Shown: one piece after another, positions 24,732-38,689 of the stretch | How the letters are laid out: every line of letters begins with the position of its first letter | Position numbering within the stretch: the stretch's first letter is position 1 | Source: Tetrahymena elliotti 4EA | Lineage: Eukaryota; Ciliophora; Oligohymenophorea; Hymenostomatida; Tetrahymenidae | DNA: 64,000 bases | Direction of reading: 5' to 3' | Assembly: GCA_000231825.2 (NCBI GenBank) | Contig: JH720294.1 | Span: forward strand, 195,158-259,157 | Translations under genes and position numbers: made by a program | Notes under the pieces: generated by a model | What the model saw: only the letters and a program-made list of their open reading frames with translations | What the model was told of the DNA's origin: nothing | Database searches by the model: none

Positions 24732-25050
24732 TTGTTAATGTTTATTTTCGTTTCGTAAATATAGATTAAAATTATTACAAATATGGCTCAATTTTAATTA
24801 ATGGAACATCTTAAATAAGGTTTCCTCTTATAAAATAATTTATATTTTATTATTTTATGAATTACACAAAACCAAAGAATATTTTAGATTTAATTTTTTT
24901 AATACATTTAAATATGTTGCTATTTAAATTTATCATTAAAGTTAATTTAAATTAAAACATTATTCTATTTTTAAAGATAAAACTTAATTGAAATCAAAAA
25001 CTGACTAATTAATTAATTAATTAACTAACAACTATCTATCTTTCTTTCGA
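24732..25050. other. Leader region of transporter 3
   Basis: AT-rich spacer holding the upstream side of the tRNA gene and the 5' leader of the next transporter. It ends in an A/C/T-rich leader just before the ATG at 25051. Confidence 0.5.
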
Positions 25051-26745
25051 ATGGAAAAAATTAACAACCTAGATTTTCGATCAAAAGGCAAACTGGGTGT
25101 TTTAGGAGGTTTCTTAATACATTCAGTGCTAGGATCATTATATATTTGGTCTAATTTATGCGAATACGTGTCTGCATACTTTGTTTAGTAATAGAATCAA
25201 GATTTAACAACTAAATAAACAAATATAGTATTCCCACTAGCACTTCTATTCTCACCAATAGGGATATTTTTTGGTGTTTAATTTGCAGAAAAGTATGGGC
25301 AAAAAAAAGTAGCATTATTGAGTGCTTTAGGAATAAGTCTTAGTGTTATTTTTAGCTCATTTGCAACTAAATTTTGGATTTTTGCTATATTCTATGGAAT
25401 AACGAATGGTATTTCAATGGGATTTATTTATATGATTCCATTAGATAATGCATAAAAGTTTTTTCCAAATAGAAAGGGAACAGTCTATGGAATCATCATT
25501 TGCGGATATGGCTTGGGGTCTTTGATGTTTAACTGGGTATTATACTATCTAATAAATCCTTCAAACATCAAAGCTTAGTGGAATGATAATTATTAGGAGT
25601 ATTTATATCCTCCTGAAGTAAGTAAAAATCTCCCTGGAGCTTTACTAGGATTAGGCTTTATGTATTTTATAATAGCTTCGGTTGGTTCCCTTTTAATTAT
25701 AAAACCTTCCCAAAGAGATTTACTAGAAATTCAAGCTAGCTTGGTTAGTCTTTAAAGTCTTGAGTAAAATGCAAATTAATTCAAAGAAGTTGCTTTAGAA
25801 TTACCAATTAGTCCTGATAACAAAAATAATGAAAAAAACTCAGAAGAAATTTAAAACAAAGACATCTACGATTAGAAAGTAAATAGCGAAGTAGGAATTA
25901 AGAAAGAAGTCACTGTTATCACTTGGTAAAGTGGATAAAATACTTAAAAATAAGAGCACCAAATTTAAAAAAAGAGAGATGAATAGATGTAATTATTAGG
26001 TGTGAATGAATGTGAAAGCTTGTCTTAAGCTTTGAAGTAGAAAGAACTTTATGTTTCTTTAATGATTGGTTGCATTGGTGTGTGTTATGGTCTTGTTATT
26101 GCATCAAATTACAAAAACTATGGTTTAAACTACCACAACGACGACAAATACTATTACTAAATTTCTACAATAAGTTCAATAGCTAATGGTACATCAAGAT
26201 TTTTCTGGGGTTATATGATGGACAAAATAAGAATAAAGCGTTTAATTATAATAAATTTGGTATTTTAGATAGCAATTAATATATCTCTACCACTAATAGT
26301 TTAGAGCAAATTTTTATATGGCTTTTGTATAATTGGTGTTTTTTTCTGCTACTGTGGATGGTATGTCATAATGCCTACTCATTGCTATCACTTATTTGGG
26401 CCTAAAATTGCATCAAAAGTTTATGGTGTACTTTACATGGGATTTCCAATTTCAGGTTTGATACAATCAACAATTGTATTAAATTTTAATTGGCAAAACA
26501 TCTTCATAATAATTTTTGGTGTTTAGGCATTAGGACTTTTGATAGTAAATGTCTTTCCTCTGAGCATAAATTGGAAAGAGAAAGCTTTATTGAAAAGCTT
26601 AAAATAAAGAAGCAAAGAAAATACTATGAATACACTTGAAGCCAGAACCAGTTCTTAAACAACTTAAAAAGATGAATAAACAAATAAAATATAAAAAGGA
26701 TTCATCCAAAAAAATGACTACCAAATCATGGATTATGAAATCTGA
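25051..26745 (+). CDS. MFS transporter 3, divergent intronless paralogue
   Basis: A predicted 564-residue major facilitator in a single exon. It is related to transporters 1 and 2 but more diverged. It lacks their intron; the corresponding place is the in-frame continuation MIPLDNAQKFFPNRKGTVYG. Landmarks are GGFLIHSVLGSLYIWSN, FGVQFAEKYGQKK, the glycine-rich CGYGLGSLMFNW, SSIANGTSRFFWGYMMDK and CGWYVIMPTHCYHLFGPK. A hydrophilic Gln/Lys/Glu-rich loop of about 130 residues separates the halves. The C-terminal tail is long, hydrophilic and Gln/Lys-rich. The stop is TGA at 26743-26745. The lost intron and lower similarity suggest an older duplicate, or one that passed through an intron-loss event. 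Substrate unknown. Confidence 0.88.
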
Positions 26746-27321
26746 ATAAACCAACTTAATTATATTTTAGAATACTAATCTAAAATAAATAAAATAAAAA
26801 TTCAGAATCATCTTTACTCTTTACTCTTCATTAAATAAAAAATAAATAATATTTGATTCTCTTAAATTAATCTTTTACATAATTTATTTGTAAAAATTTT
26901 ATTTTTTAAATAGAAAGTTTCTAATTATTTTTTCAGAGTATTTCAAATAAAGTTCCAATGTTGATTGATATTAGTTCATAAATAACACCATTATTTTAAA
27001 TAAAATTTATTACCTTTTTCAGTCATCAAACTAACTCTCATAAAAATAGCTTTATTATTTAATATTTAATTGAAATTCTTATGAATTATTATTCAATTTT
27101 ATCAAAATCAATTAATTTTTTGTTATTTTTGATAAATTTAAGTCTGAGCTCTTATAAGAAAAATCAAGAAATTAAAATTCAAAAAAGAAAACAAACATTT
27201 AATCTTTTGAAAATTTGATGTAAAAAACCTTTAAAAAAATACTATGAATACTACAATGAATAATTTTGTTTTAGGATAACCTTGAAATCTTTCTATTATA
27301 TTTAAATAGAGAAAATTAATT
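26746..27321. other. Convergent intergenic spacer
   Basis: The 3' flanks of transporter 3 (plus) and channel 1 (minus) meet here. If channel 1 uses an alternative terminal intron, GTAAAG to TTTCAG, its stop would move to 27179. No other gene is seen. Confidence 0.5.
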
Positions 27322-30300
27322 TCATCTGAAAGACATCTAAGTTAATTTGGCATATTAGGTGTATTAAGATTTTTACTTTACCTTTTTAGTTTTTCTATTA
27401 ATTTTAAGGTAATATTAGAACTGTCTTTTTAAAACATTTTAGAGATTATACAAAATAAAGTAGTGAGTAAAATCTTGCTACTAGTCAAATTTCCAGATGT
27501 AAGAATCCTTATCACTCTCAATATATTAAGTTGATTCATTTCTTTGCTGTTAAAAGAACATTTAATTAAACATCATTGTATTTCCTTGCCTCATAAAAAG
27601 TTATTGTTCCCCTCCTTTCTTTATTGCTTCATGAGGATGTAACATAGACACACCTTTTAGTTCATTTTTTTAAGGATAACCTTAATTTGTTGGATCTAGT
27701 GATGAAATATAATGTTTGCTCTCTGATTTTTTTACGTCCATTTTTGGATAAGCTGAGATATTATGCAAACTATCAGATTTCTGTCTGCTATTTATGTTTG
27801 TTGATCCTCTCTTTTAATTTTAACCAGTTGGTATTAGTTTTGAAGAATGAGGAATATTCCTATCAGAGCCAGTTTGTTAACCAAATTAATTTCTGTTTAT
27901 GTTATCATCTGAGTGGTAATTAGAAGGTGATAATGGAGTTCTATCATTATAAAGAGGTGCAGGAGATTAAAATGTGGCTATTTAATTTTCATAAAATAAT
28001 TTATTTTGTGAAGCGTTAAAAAATTAAATTACTTTTCTTTGATGTTTTCATTTTTTCATCTCTCTTCGACAGTACCTTTTATAAATTTTAAATCAAAATA
28101 AATTCATTTCTCTATTTAGCTGTTTTTGATGGAAGTTTTTTTCATCATTTAGACAAAATAAAATAAATTTCTAAGCTTGTTTGCTTGTTATTAAAAGTTA
28201 AAAAGATTTACCTTTTTAGGTCGAGGGGAATTGATGGCCATATTTTCAAAGTCAATTTCTTATAGATCTTCTTTATTACCATTATTTACAAAAAATGGAT
28301 CAGCTGGTTAGTTCTAGTTAATATCAGAATAAATTTGATTTGGACCAACAGAAATAGTTTCATATTAAGAATTCTGCATTTACTATCCTGCTGTTTTGGA
28401 TTCTCTTCTTTTTAGGCTTTTTTAAAGTTTTAAAGAATTCATACTCTCTACATACTCTGAATTATTATTATTATTATTATTGCCTGTGTTTTTGTGATTG
28501 ATACCCTTATAATTTATGCTTGTTTCGTCATCTGAATTTAATTTTTCTTCATATTGTTAGTTATTTGAATCATACTTTTTACTGAATAAATCTTATTGAC
28601 TTACCTCTTATTAATCAATATAAGATGATTAAGTTTATTCTGTGTAATCTTCATAGTTTGAAGTTCCAAAATCATTCATATCTTAATACTATAAAACATA
28701 ATAAGCTAAATTTCTTTACATAGACACTGAGTTGCCACTCCTTAAGGGATTTCTTAAGTACTCTTTGCTTCTTTCTTAGTCAGTATTCCTTAAATATCTG
28801 TAGATAATATAGGGATTTTACTTATCAAATTAAACTTTATCACATTCTGAAAATGTGTGCTCTGAGCTTTTACAGACATAACAAGAAATTTTTTTACCAA
28901 CTCTTTTATTCCTATCAAAATATATTTTATCTTTTAGTTCAATAAATTTCTCATAGTCTTCTTTATTTTCTTTGATTATATTTATAAATGAGCTTCTTTG
29001 AATTTTAATAACATGACTATATTTCTTTGACATAATGTTAGCTATTTTATCAGTTCCTGTAATGAAGCTAAATAATCCAAAAGTATCCCCATCTGTTAAA
29101 GTAACAAGATCTTTTTTGTTTTGTACATTTTTTTTTATTTTCAAATCTGTCGAAGACCTATTGTAAAATAAACACAAAAAAATATTAATCTTGTTATCTT
29201 TTATAATATTTACTTGGTTTAATTTTATTGATTCTATTTTTATGCCTAGTCATTTTCTGCTTTTTAACTTACCCCTACTCCTCTTTCTACGTATAATAAA
29301 ACTATTTATAAAAAATATGCTTTAATAATACTAAAATTATATTTTAATATGATTAATACCACTCCCTTTTATAATCAAGTATATATTATCATTTAAAGTC
29401 TCTCCGTCATAATTAAAAATAATTTGATTGGGTGCATATACTTCCTCTTCCATAATAGAGTATATTTTTATCATTGTTTCTTCACTAAATAAGTCATTAA
29501 AAATAGGAAACATTTTTGCTAACTTCGAGTTAGATTGAACCAAAAGTTCAGATTACATTTAATCTGGCAATTTATTTATAATTTCTTTTTCTTAACCCAC
29601 TTTATCTCTTCTTTACTACTAATAATGTTTAAGTAAACTCAGATTTGCTCTTCTTCTCAAACTCCTTTTAAAAAAATATTTAATATTGAAGAAAGAATTT
29701 CATTTTAAAATAATTATTTACAATTCAATTTTTTTTCTTTTCATAAACTAGTTTAGGATATTAAGGTCTTTTTTATAATCTTCATTTTACTTATCAATTT
29801 CAGCTAGAATTTCTCCTATTGAATTCAATAAATAAACAAAAAGTATGCTTGAAAGTAACATTATGGTAGATGAAAAGGCTAACTCTATTAAAGTCAGAGG
29901 TTTCTCTTAAGAGTTGTGAACAATTTAGGAAAATGACCAATAAAGGCTTTCAAGATAATAAGTTTACCATGGGAGAGAAGCATCGGCTTCTCCTAAATGC
30001 TAAACATTAATGCTTTGAATCCAGCCTTCTTTCTCTTTTATGAAATGTTCTTCAATTAAACCAAGAGTGTACCATGAGCAAGCAATAACATGCCCAAAAA
30101 TAACAACTTGCATGCATAGCTTAAAGAGTGTCAGCAAATATGGTTTTTCTAGGATTTATAATATGTAAAATTCTAGTTTTTTGAGAATGATCATCATGCC
30201 TTTTATTTTGAGTAATAGAGGTAAGTGTAGTAAAATATTAACAAGGTTATTTGAGGACTTTTTCCCTTCAAATAAAATAGGAATGATTTCAAAGAAAAAG

Positions 30301-32226
30301 TATTCTTTTAGATAAATGTTCATAATAATTTTCCTATCTGTAATAAATTTGTTTTCATGATAACAAGAGGTATTCATTTATATGAGCATTTCAGAAATCC
30401 AACAAAAAGTAGCTATTGAATTAAAAATGTTTTGGTAATCACCAAAGTGAGCTTCAAAAAATACTTCTACTGATATAATAAATAAATAAAAGCAATTGTA
30501 GGCAACAATAATAGTGTTTATAATTAATTTGACTGGATTTTCAGGGTTAATTAAAGGAATTTTATCAATCCTAAGGCATCTAAGAACCAGTAAAATAAAA
30601 TCAATAAACAGGCTAAAAAAGTAGTTGAAGCTTAAGTGAATTTTCATTAAAAACTACAAGTCATCACTTAAATCATTAATATACATTCTAATATTAGAAT
30701 CAATGCATCTGACCCTCCCAGTGAAAGTTTTTGTTTCTAAAAATTTTCTCATTTTAGGAAGGATAAAAGTTACCATTCTTATTTAAGTCTAAAATTTTTT
30801 TGTTGCATCATTCTTTTTAATCAAATATTTTGTATTAGTTTCATCCACTCCATTCCTGTTTGATAAAATTAAAAATTTTTAAATACCTCCTAAAAATTGT
30901 TGTTAAACAATAAAATAGTAATTTTTTATTTCAATTTAATAAATAAATTTATTCAAAAAGAAAAAATCAAACTTTTTAAATGAATTTATTTAGAAAAAGA
31001 TCATTAAAATATCTTCCAAAATATTTTATTTCAATTTTGCTATCAAATTTTATTGAAGCTAATTTTAATTCCTTAAAACATTAATTTATCTAAGAACTAA
31101 TAATAGTTTTTCAATGAGTTTATTTTGAAAAAATACGATTTCTATTATGATGTTTAAGGAAGCTAATTTATATTTTTTATATTTTTATTTTTAAATAACA
31201 CATTTTATTTTCATTTAAGTATTCTTAAATGTAAATTTATCTATGAACAATTAGTGGTTTTTTAATGGATTTATCTTGTAAAAAACTGTGTGAATATTTT
31301 ACAAAATATTCTATTTCTATTTTGTTATTATAATTTTATGGAAATTATTTTACTTTTGTTCTATTTTTTTTGCTAACTATATTTAGAAAAGTAAGATTGA
31401 TTGAGTAATAATATCATGTGAATAAATTTATTTTCAAAAGAGATAAGTGTTTATCTTGGAAAATATTCTACTTGTTTAACGATATTAAAATCTAATGATA
31501 TTTTGGCCATTCGATTAAAGATCAAATATTTTTATGATTTTATATTTCACTAAAATAAGTCTTTTTTGTACATTTTTAAAAAATGCTTCCATAAAAATAA
31601 ACAAGATTGAATGTGAAAGTATTTTGTAAGAGCATATGCCAATAAGTTCCATTCAATTTATAAAATGCTTACTAGTTTTTTAATTTAAAGATTTCTTCAT
31701 TGTTTAGGGGTGTAATACCTAAGTGCATAGAAGTATTATCTAAATTAATACTGTTGTTTTTGGCATCTGCATTCATTACTCCAATGTTTTTTATCTTGAA
31801 TAAATTTGAGTTGTTCTATCTATTACGTAAAACTGACATAGAAACATTTGATTTTTGCGTATTTGGGTTATCTAAAAATTTTAATCCTCCAAGCATGTCT
31901 TTATCAGTGAATTATTTTTTTTCTATATTGATAGTATTTATAGAGATTTTATCATCAATTTGCATAGAACTACCATAATCTTGTTTCAATGATTTTTAAA
32001 TTTCAATCTCTCTTACATAGGAAGAATCTCCTTCTTATTATTTTTGATTTATGTGGTAACTATGTTTGCTAGAATCCATATTTTCTTCATATCTTTCGCT
32101 ATTATCCAAAGAAAATGGAGTATCTTTCCTTAGATTCATCATATTTAACTCCTTATGCTCATTCATATTAAATACCATGCTTTAGTTTTGACGCTCAGCA
32201 AAGTCATTCTTACTAGTAGATATCAT
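27322..32226 (-). CDS. Channel 1: six-helix CNBD cation channel with CCHC zinc knuckle
   Basis: A membrane cation channel of the CNG/HCN/EAG type, about 1,230 residues. Exons on the minus strand are 32226-31673, 30855-29722, 29664-29360, 29330-29273, 29157-28212 and a last exon ending at TGA 27324-27322. The 3' border of the last intron (near 28030-28000) could not be fixed in phase. The N-terminus is Asn/Ser-rich and disordered. Six helices follow, with the weakly charged S4-like stretch LLLKIKGMMIILKKLEF and the pore loop LYWSFSQIVHNSQEKP, which lacks GYG. The C-linker starts LNQFMKRKKIEL. A CNBD-like domain follows, with DGDTFGLFSFITGTDK at the phosphate-binding cassette, and then the zinc knuckle CYVCKSSEHTFSEC (about residues 775-788). 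The C-terminal motif is YIWKFDQQQDFTHYF...NVLKR. The 29-base third intron is unusually short, so a larger merged intron is possible. Confidence 0.85.
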
Positions 32227-32816
32227 GTTAAGCTTAACACACTTACTTAAAATGGAAGAAAAACTGTTTGTTTTTCTATTCTACAAAATTGGACTAATAA
32301 ATAGAAAAGAATAGTTAAAGCGATATATTTAATTGATCTATCTTTTAATTCCTAAAAACTTATAAAAATTATTTACACTTCGTTAAGAATATTTTCAAGA
32401 TAATCACATAATATAAATATAATAAATCACACTCATACTTAATAATAAGTGTTCTTCAATAATCTATTTTTTTGCAAGAAAATCACTGTTTAATTGTTTT
32501 TATTAGGCTTTTCTTTAAAATAAATATAAAAATGTGAAAGAGCTGAATATAATCAATTCGTTTAAATTTGAATAGTCATCTTTTTATGTAAAAATATATA
32601 AATAACTAATCCAATTATTTTCCAAAAGCAATACTTGTTACTTTAATTACCTTCTCATAATATTTTTTCTATATTAAATAAAGATTATGATTTTTAAGTA
32701 ATTCATATTTAATATCCTATCTAAATAAAATTGCTCACCTCTAAAAAAATATTTTAGTTTTAGTAAAAAATTATTTTTCTTCTTCGGTAATTCTAATTAA
32801 ATCTTCAATTTATTTT
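32227..32816. other. Spacer upstream of channel 1
   Basis: Upstream region of channel 1, on the minus strand. On the plus strand a short coding-like island near 32530-32570 gives KCERAEYNQFV and could be an upstream exon of the broken gene that follows. Otherwise there is nothing. Confidence 0.4.
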
Positions 32817-33390
32817 ATGCCAATAACTAAATAAAAGATATTTGTTTGCACTTATTAAAGAACAAAAAATTATTTTCTGATATTTTTTAGATTTAAAGAA
32901 ACAGATAAATTAATTTATATTTTTGATAAAATTAAAGAAATTTACTAATTAAAAGATGTTTTGAGTTTAAAAGTTCAGAAAAGCGAAAAGGTTGATGAAT
33001 CTATTTTTAACTCAGTGTAAAGATTAAATCTCTTTTTGTAAATATGTTTTGATAAATTAATGAATGGAGGTCTATTATTTAAATAATATGAAAAATAATT
33101 CTTTTTTAAGAATAAGTTGTTTTATTGCAAATATTGGCTCTGTAAAAAGCTAACATTTTTACTTCTCTAAACCTGTTACAAGATAAACTTTAAATGAATT
33201 TTCTAAAGATTTTATTATCTTCAAAGATTAGTAAATTGCCTTAAATCCATATATGAGTGGTGCTTTCTATAAAGTAATTACTTTAAATAATCAAAATTTC
33301 AAGGTATTCTAGTATATTTTCTTGACAGAATTAAATTGCTAATATCAGTTGAGAAATAATGATCTAATTCTAACAAAATGGGTGGGTTGA
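32817..33390 (+). pseudogene. Small plus-strand gene, probably frameshifted
   Basis: From ATG 32817 a frame of 126 codons runs to TGA at 33195-33197, with protein-like sequence including FKETDKLIYIFDKIKEIYQL and KVQKSEKVDESIFNSVQ. From about 33105 the neighbouring frame takes over the protein character, with IANIGSVKSQHFYFSKPVTR, TLNEFSKDFIIFKDQQ and LNPYMSGAFYK, and ends at TGA 33388-33390. The switch lies near a T-run, so the gene is broken by a one-base indel. An intron I could not place is the other option. It lies in the 1.4 kb between channels 1 and 2 on the opposite strand. No family recognised. Confidence 0.45.
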
Positions 33391-33628
33391 AATTTTAATT
33401 AGAAAACCATTAAACCAAAATTTAAAAAACACAATAAGCAAGATTTATTAAATATTTTTTTTCAGTAAAAAAAAAAGAACATAATTTTAATTAAATAAAT
33501 AATTTATTATATTATTTTAAGAATGAATAAGATACTTGATGAAGCAATAAAATATGTACAAGTTATATGGTTTTATTTACAAAATTTATTAATAAGTTTT
33601 TATATTAATTTACTAATTTATTTTATTA

Positions 33629-36600
33629 TCATTTTAAGTCATTTTCGCTTGTTTTTTAATTACGGTCTTCTTGATGGTTTTGATTTACTGACATGCAAGA
33701 TTATTATCTAGATCTTTATTTAGAGTCTTATGCATAAATTCCTGAAGGTCTGAGTAACTTTACTCCTGAAACTGCTACTTTCAGTTTGGTTTTGGTTGTC
33801 CTAAGTGTTTTTTTTCTTCTTCCATTTCTATTGTACATATTATTATTAAATCTCTTTATTACATTAGTATAATTATGATAAACATAATAATTTTAAAATT
33901 CTTAAGCTTTGTCTAATTTCCATACAAAGTATTCATCAGTCTATAAATCTTATGTTTACTATTGATGTTGACTGTAGAATTTTTTAATAAAATTTGCATC
34001 TAAAAATCTGATAGAATGACGGTGTCTTGCATGTGTATTTAAAGTGTTAATATTTGATCCTTTCAGGAATTAATTGTTTGAAATTTCATCTTTTTCTTTA
34101 TCATTATTTATTAGAATAGATTTTCTAGGAGCCAGCATAGCTGGTGCAACACCTGCTAGTTCATAAAAAACTGATGGAGATTATGGTGACCTTTCCTTAA
34201 AGGTGTTAATATTTGATTTCGTTTTTTCATTAATACTATCAATCATAGATTATTGATTATAATCTTTTTTTTATGACTCAGTTTAGAGATTTGATACAAT
34301 ATCTTATTCACTATTTATTTTATAAACTGTGCTTTTTTTGAGATTTCCTGTCATATTATGATGAGATTTTGTTCTTGATCTAAAGAAATTACTTATCTCT
34401 TCATCTCCAATGTATTCTGAAGCAAATTCTTTATCAGTCTAACATATTATTATAAATAAAATAATTGATTTTTCAAAGTTTGAATGAAAATTAGATTTAT
34501 TTTTTTTTAAAAATTGTACTTATTTTGTAGTAAATGGTTTGAAGTTTGATGGTTCTTCAAGGTTTTCAGATTAAAGCGAAGTAATATCAAAGGATTTTAA
34601 TGCACTTAAACTGTATTTTTTCTTTATTATTGACTTTAACATTTTTTCATCTGGTACATTTTAGACTTGATCTTTAATTGAGGATGAAGACTTGTTATCA
34701 TTATCTCTTTCTCCATCACTATTTGACTATGAGGAAGAAGAAGAAGTTTATGAATTCTCAATAGGATTTCCCTATGAATCAAATGATACATCATTATCAC
34801 TATCTATTAAACTGTTATCTAAAGCATAATTTCTAGCCTTTTCTTAAACACATTTTTAGTTGATGTAACAATTTATTTTCTTCAGCTTCCTTTATTCTAA
34901 CAATTCCTTATTTCTTATTTAGTTAGGACTGTAGTTAAAGTGATGGAATATATATATGTTTTATTTATCAAAAAAAGTCTTATTGCAAAAATCAACCATG
35001 TGATCTTAGCTTTCACATCCAGTACAAATTAACTCTTTTATCACTTTGTAGTTTTTATCATTAACAATTTTGTCCTTTATTTCCATAAATTTTTCATAGT
35101 CTGTCTTGTTTTCTTTAATCACACTAAGGAAGTTATTTCTATTTATCTTAATTATTTATGTAAACTTATTACTCTAAGCACTGATACTTTTATCAATTCC
35201 AGAAATAAAGTTAAAAAGACCAAACGAATCCCCATTTCTCAATACTTAAATTGTCTTTTTTAGTTTTCTATAAGAATTATTCTGCTAATTCTCCTTTTTA
35301 TTTACATATCTATCGAATAAAAAAAATATTAGATTGAATTTTCTTAAAATAAATTAATTGAAATAATTCCAATCTATAAAATTCATTTTTAGCTTTGTTA
35401 TATGAAGAAACTTCAAAATCTTCTTAAAAAATTCTTTAATTTTTTTAATAAAATATTTTTATGCCAAAATTTTATCAAAATTGATAGACTGACTGCACAG
35501 TTAAAATTTTTTAATTTGAAGTTTTTTTGGTGAGGAATTTGATAAATTAAAAAAAATACTACATTGATGCAGATTGCAAATTTAAAGGTTGTCCAGGTGT
35601 TTAAATTTCTTCTCTTTCTACATAAAGAGTTACTAAATTTATAGTTTGTAAAATAGAATTAAAATATTAATTTTAAAATGAAAAAAAACCTTGTCCTTGC
35701 TAAATCAGATATATGCTATCATCATGGGATTAGTATTGACTGAATATCATCTAATTAGGCGCATATATAATTTCTTCCATGATATTATATAATTTAGAAA
35801 TTGTTTCTGTTGAAAATGCTTAACAAAATAGAGGAAATTATTTTAGCAGTTTATGGTTTGAAGAGTAAATGAGCTCATTTTATATGTAGGGACTTAGTTT
35901 AGAAATTGTTTCTTTTTCTTGAATAATTTTATCCCTAGATTACTAATGGTAGTATTTGAGAAGATTTGAATTGACTCTTCTTCTTAGACTCCTGTTATTA
36001 TAAATATTATGATAAAAAAATATAAAAATATGTCTAAAATATTTACAAATCAATATTCCTTCTCTTCATGTATGAATTTAATATGTTTAAGTCTTTTTTA
36101 TATTCTTCTTGTTGCTTCGAAATATCAGCCAAAATATTTCCAATTGAATTCAACATAAAACCAAATATGATGCTAGTAAGTAACATAATCAAGCATGAGT
36201 AGACCTATTCAATATCATTACTGGGTTTTTCTGATAGGTTATGCATCATAATTGCAAATGACCAATACAAACAGTCTATGTAAATTACATGCCATGAAGC
36301 ATGTTAAAACTACCCAACCCATGTATTTTCAACACCTAATACATGCACTTCAAAATTTGATATTATATTCCTTGTACAAGCTATAATATGTCCTAAAATT
36401 ATAATATTTCCACAGAGCTTTAATAGAAATAATATATAATGTTTATCTAACATTTAGAGAGCATAAAATTCAATTTTTTTTAAGATAATCATGATCCCCT
36501 TTATCTTCAAAAGAATAGGTAAGTGCAACAATATATTAATTGGGATATTACTGGAGCTTCTCCCTTCAAAAAGCAGAGGAAGTATTTCAAAAAAAATATA

Positions 36601-38188
36601 CTCTTTACAATAAATTTATAATATAATTTTGCGATCTTTTGTAAATGTATTATTATGGTATGTAGCTGTATTCATTTAAAGAAGCATTTCAGTTATCCAT
36701 GCACCTAATGCAATAGAGTGAAAAATGTTAGCATATGGAAAATGGGCTGAAAAGCAGACCTCAATAGATGTAATAAATAAATAGAAGCAGTTGTAAGTAA
36801 CAATAATTGTATTAATTGCTAATTTTATCATATTTTCTGGATCAAAAAGAGGTATTTTATCTAGTCTCAGAAATATGCATATTTTTTCAATCAAATTAAT
36901 CAGAATTTCAAACATTTTTTTTAAAAAACTTTATTCATTCCCTTTTCTGTTATTTAAATCACTTTAATCATCTATTAACTCTCTTATTCTTTCATTCAAA
37001 TATCTTGTTCTTCCAATGTATGTTTTCGTCTCTAAAAATTTCCTCATTTTAGGTAAAAAAAAACTTATAAGCTTGAAAGACCCTTTGATATTTTTTTTGA
37101 TTTCTCCCTTTTTGGAAGGCTCATAATTTCTATTAGTCAGTTCTCCACTGTTTTACCTATAAAAATAAAAAAAATATTCAGCTTTTTAATGAAATGTCTT
37201 CAGAATAAATTTATTTTATTAAACTATCAAAGTAGCAATCTCTCATTCCTAACATTCAAAATAACTTAGGAAAGTATATTTTCAATAAACTTCCCTGTGG
37301 AGATTTAAGAAGAATAATTTATTCAATTTGGAAAATTAAAGAGTAAATGGTTTTTATGAAATTTTAATGGAAAAATGTAATTTTCTTAAATTTAAAGAAT
37401 GAAAAATTGCATGCTAATTTCGATGGTTTCTATTATGGTGAGAAATATTCTCAATTCAGATGTAAATTAAAAATAAATATTAAAAAAAATTAATTATCTT
37501 TTGTGAATAGTAATCAAAAAAAAAAAATTTAATTAACATACCTCTCTCTCCTATTTTAATATTTATCTGTCTCAATTAACTATATTTACTTTTCTATACC
37601 TAAAGTATTTCCATTCATATTAGAAGAACCTTCCAACATAGAATTTCTGAGAGTCGCTTTCTAAACGTAGTCTGCGTTCATCATATTGTCATCCAGCAAC
37701 TTATTATCAACAGAGTTACAATTAGAATTTTTAAAAATCCCAGACTTCTGTCCTGCTTCTTCTTTTATCTTCTATTATATATGCATGTTGCCATTAATAT
37801 GGTTAGTGCTAGTAATATAATATGCTTGTAACTACTCTAAATCTTCTGTAAGTTCATGAGGGCTGAAAATTTCCCTTTACTAATTCCCATTCCTACTATC
37901 TATACTATAACCAGGGTTTTTGAAATACTCTATATTTTCAAATTCTACTATGGATTCTGATTTTTCATTTATCTTTTTCAAATCATCATGATCCTATTTA
38001 TTGAAATTAATTTTTGATTTATTAACTCTAATCATCCTATCAGATTAAGGCAGATCATACCCTTAAGTTTAAATGTTTTTATAACTACCTTTAGTAGTTA
38101 GGGATCTTTTCTCTTTCAAATCTATTTCATTATATTTTACACCAATTTAATCTCGCTGAGCTTCCTTTTAATTCCTTTACTTATCCAT
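33629..38188 (-). CDS. Channel 2: six-helix CNBD cation channel with CCHC zinc knuckle
   Basis: A predicted 1,242-residue paralogue of channel 1. Minus-strand exons, all in phase, are 38188-37542, 37156-36047, 35991-35690, 35632-35563, 35309-34520 and 34438-33629 (TGA). The N-terminus is hydrophilic. Before S1 comes the family signature FLPKMRKFLETKTYIGR. The S1 region is KIPLFDPENMIKLAINTIIV, and the S4-like stretch is LLKIKGIMIILKKIEFY. The pore loop is LYWSFAIMMHNLSEKPSND, with no GYG filter. The C-linker is LNSYMKRRNIDL, joined to SLRRRVNSNLLKYY. The cassette region reads NGDSFGLFNFISGIDK. The zinc knuckle CTGCESQDHMVDFC is at about residues 804-817. A Ser-rich tract and the C-terminal motif EYFVWKLDKAQEFQNYY...NVIKR follow. 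It sits head-to-head with KXD1. Confidence 0.9.
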
Positions 38189-38689
38189 TAATAAACTCTT
38201 TCAATCGGTTTTAATAGCTACACAATTAATACTGTAGTTTTTTTATATAAAATTAATATTGGTATGAATCATATAATACTTCTTTAACAAATTTCAGTAT
38301 TTTCTTTTTATATAAAAACATATGCAAATAAGCAAAAATTAAGCCTAATCTACAATAACAACCAGCATCCATCCACTCATACTACTATAACACAAACTTA
38401 ATAGAATTATTTTTAATTATTTCAATACTTAATTCCTTTTTCTATTTCCTTTCCAGATATCTATCTACATCTAAAAAACAAATATATTTTTTTAAGATAT
38501 TTATTTTATAAAGACCAAGAAAGAAATGATTTTAAATATTTAAATGTTTTATTATGAAAATATGTTAATAATTTATTTATTTATTAACTATTACTTGTTA
38601 TTTTTTAATGTAGATAAAAATATATTATTAATTAAAGATACATTATTTATTTATTTTTAATTTATCTAATATTTTTACAATTATAAAGT
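38189..38689. promoter_or_regulatory. Divergent promoter region of channel 2 and KXD1
   Basis: About 500 AT-rich bases separate the start codons of two divergently transcribed genes, so both promoters should lie here. No specific element can be identified by eye. Confidence 0.5.

Noticed and set aside
33523..33711. Plus-strand ORF of 62 codons
   Set aside because: It overlaps the C-terminal exon of channel 2 on the minus strand and has a hydrophobic spacer-like composition.
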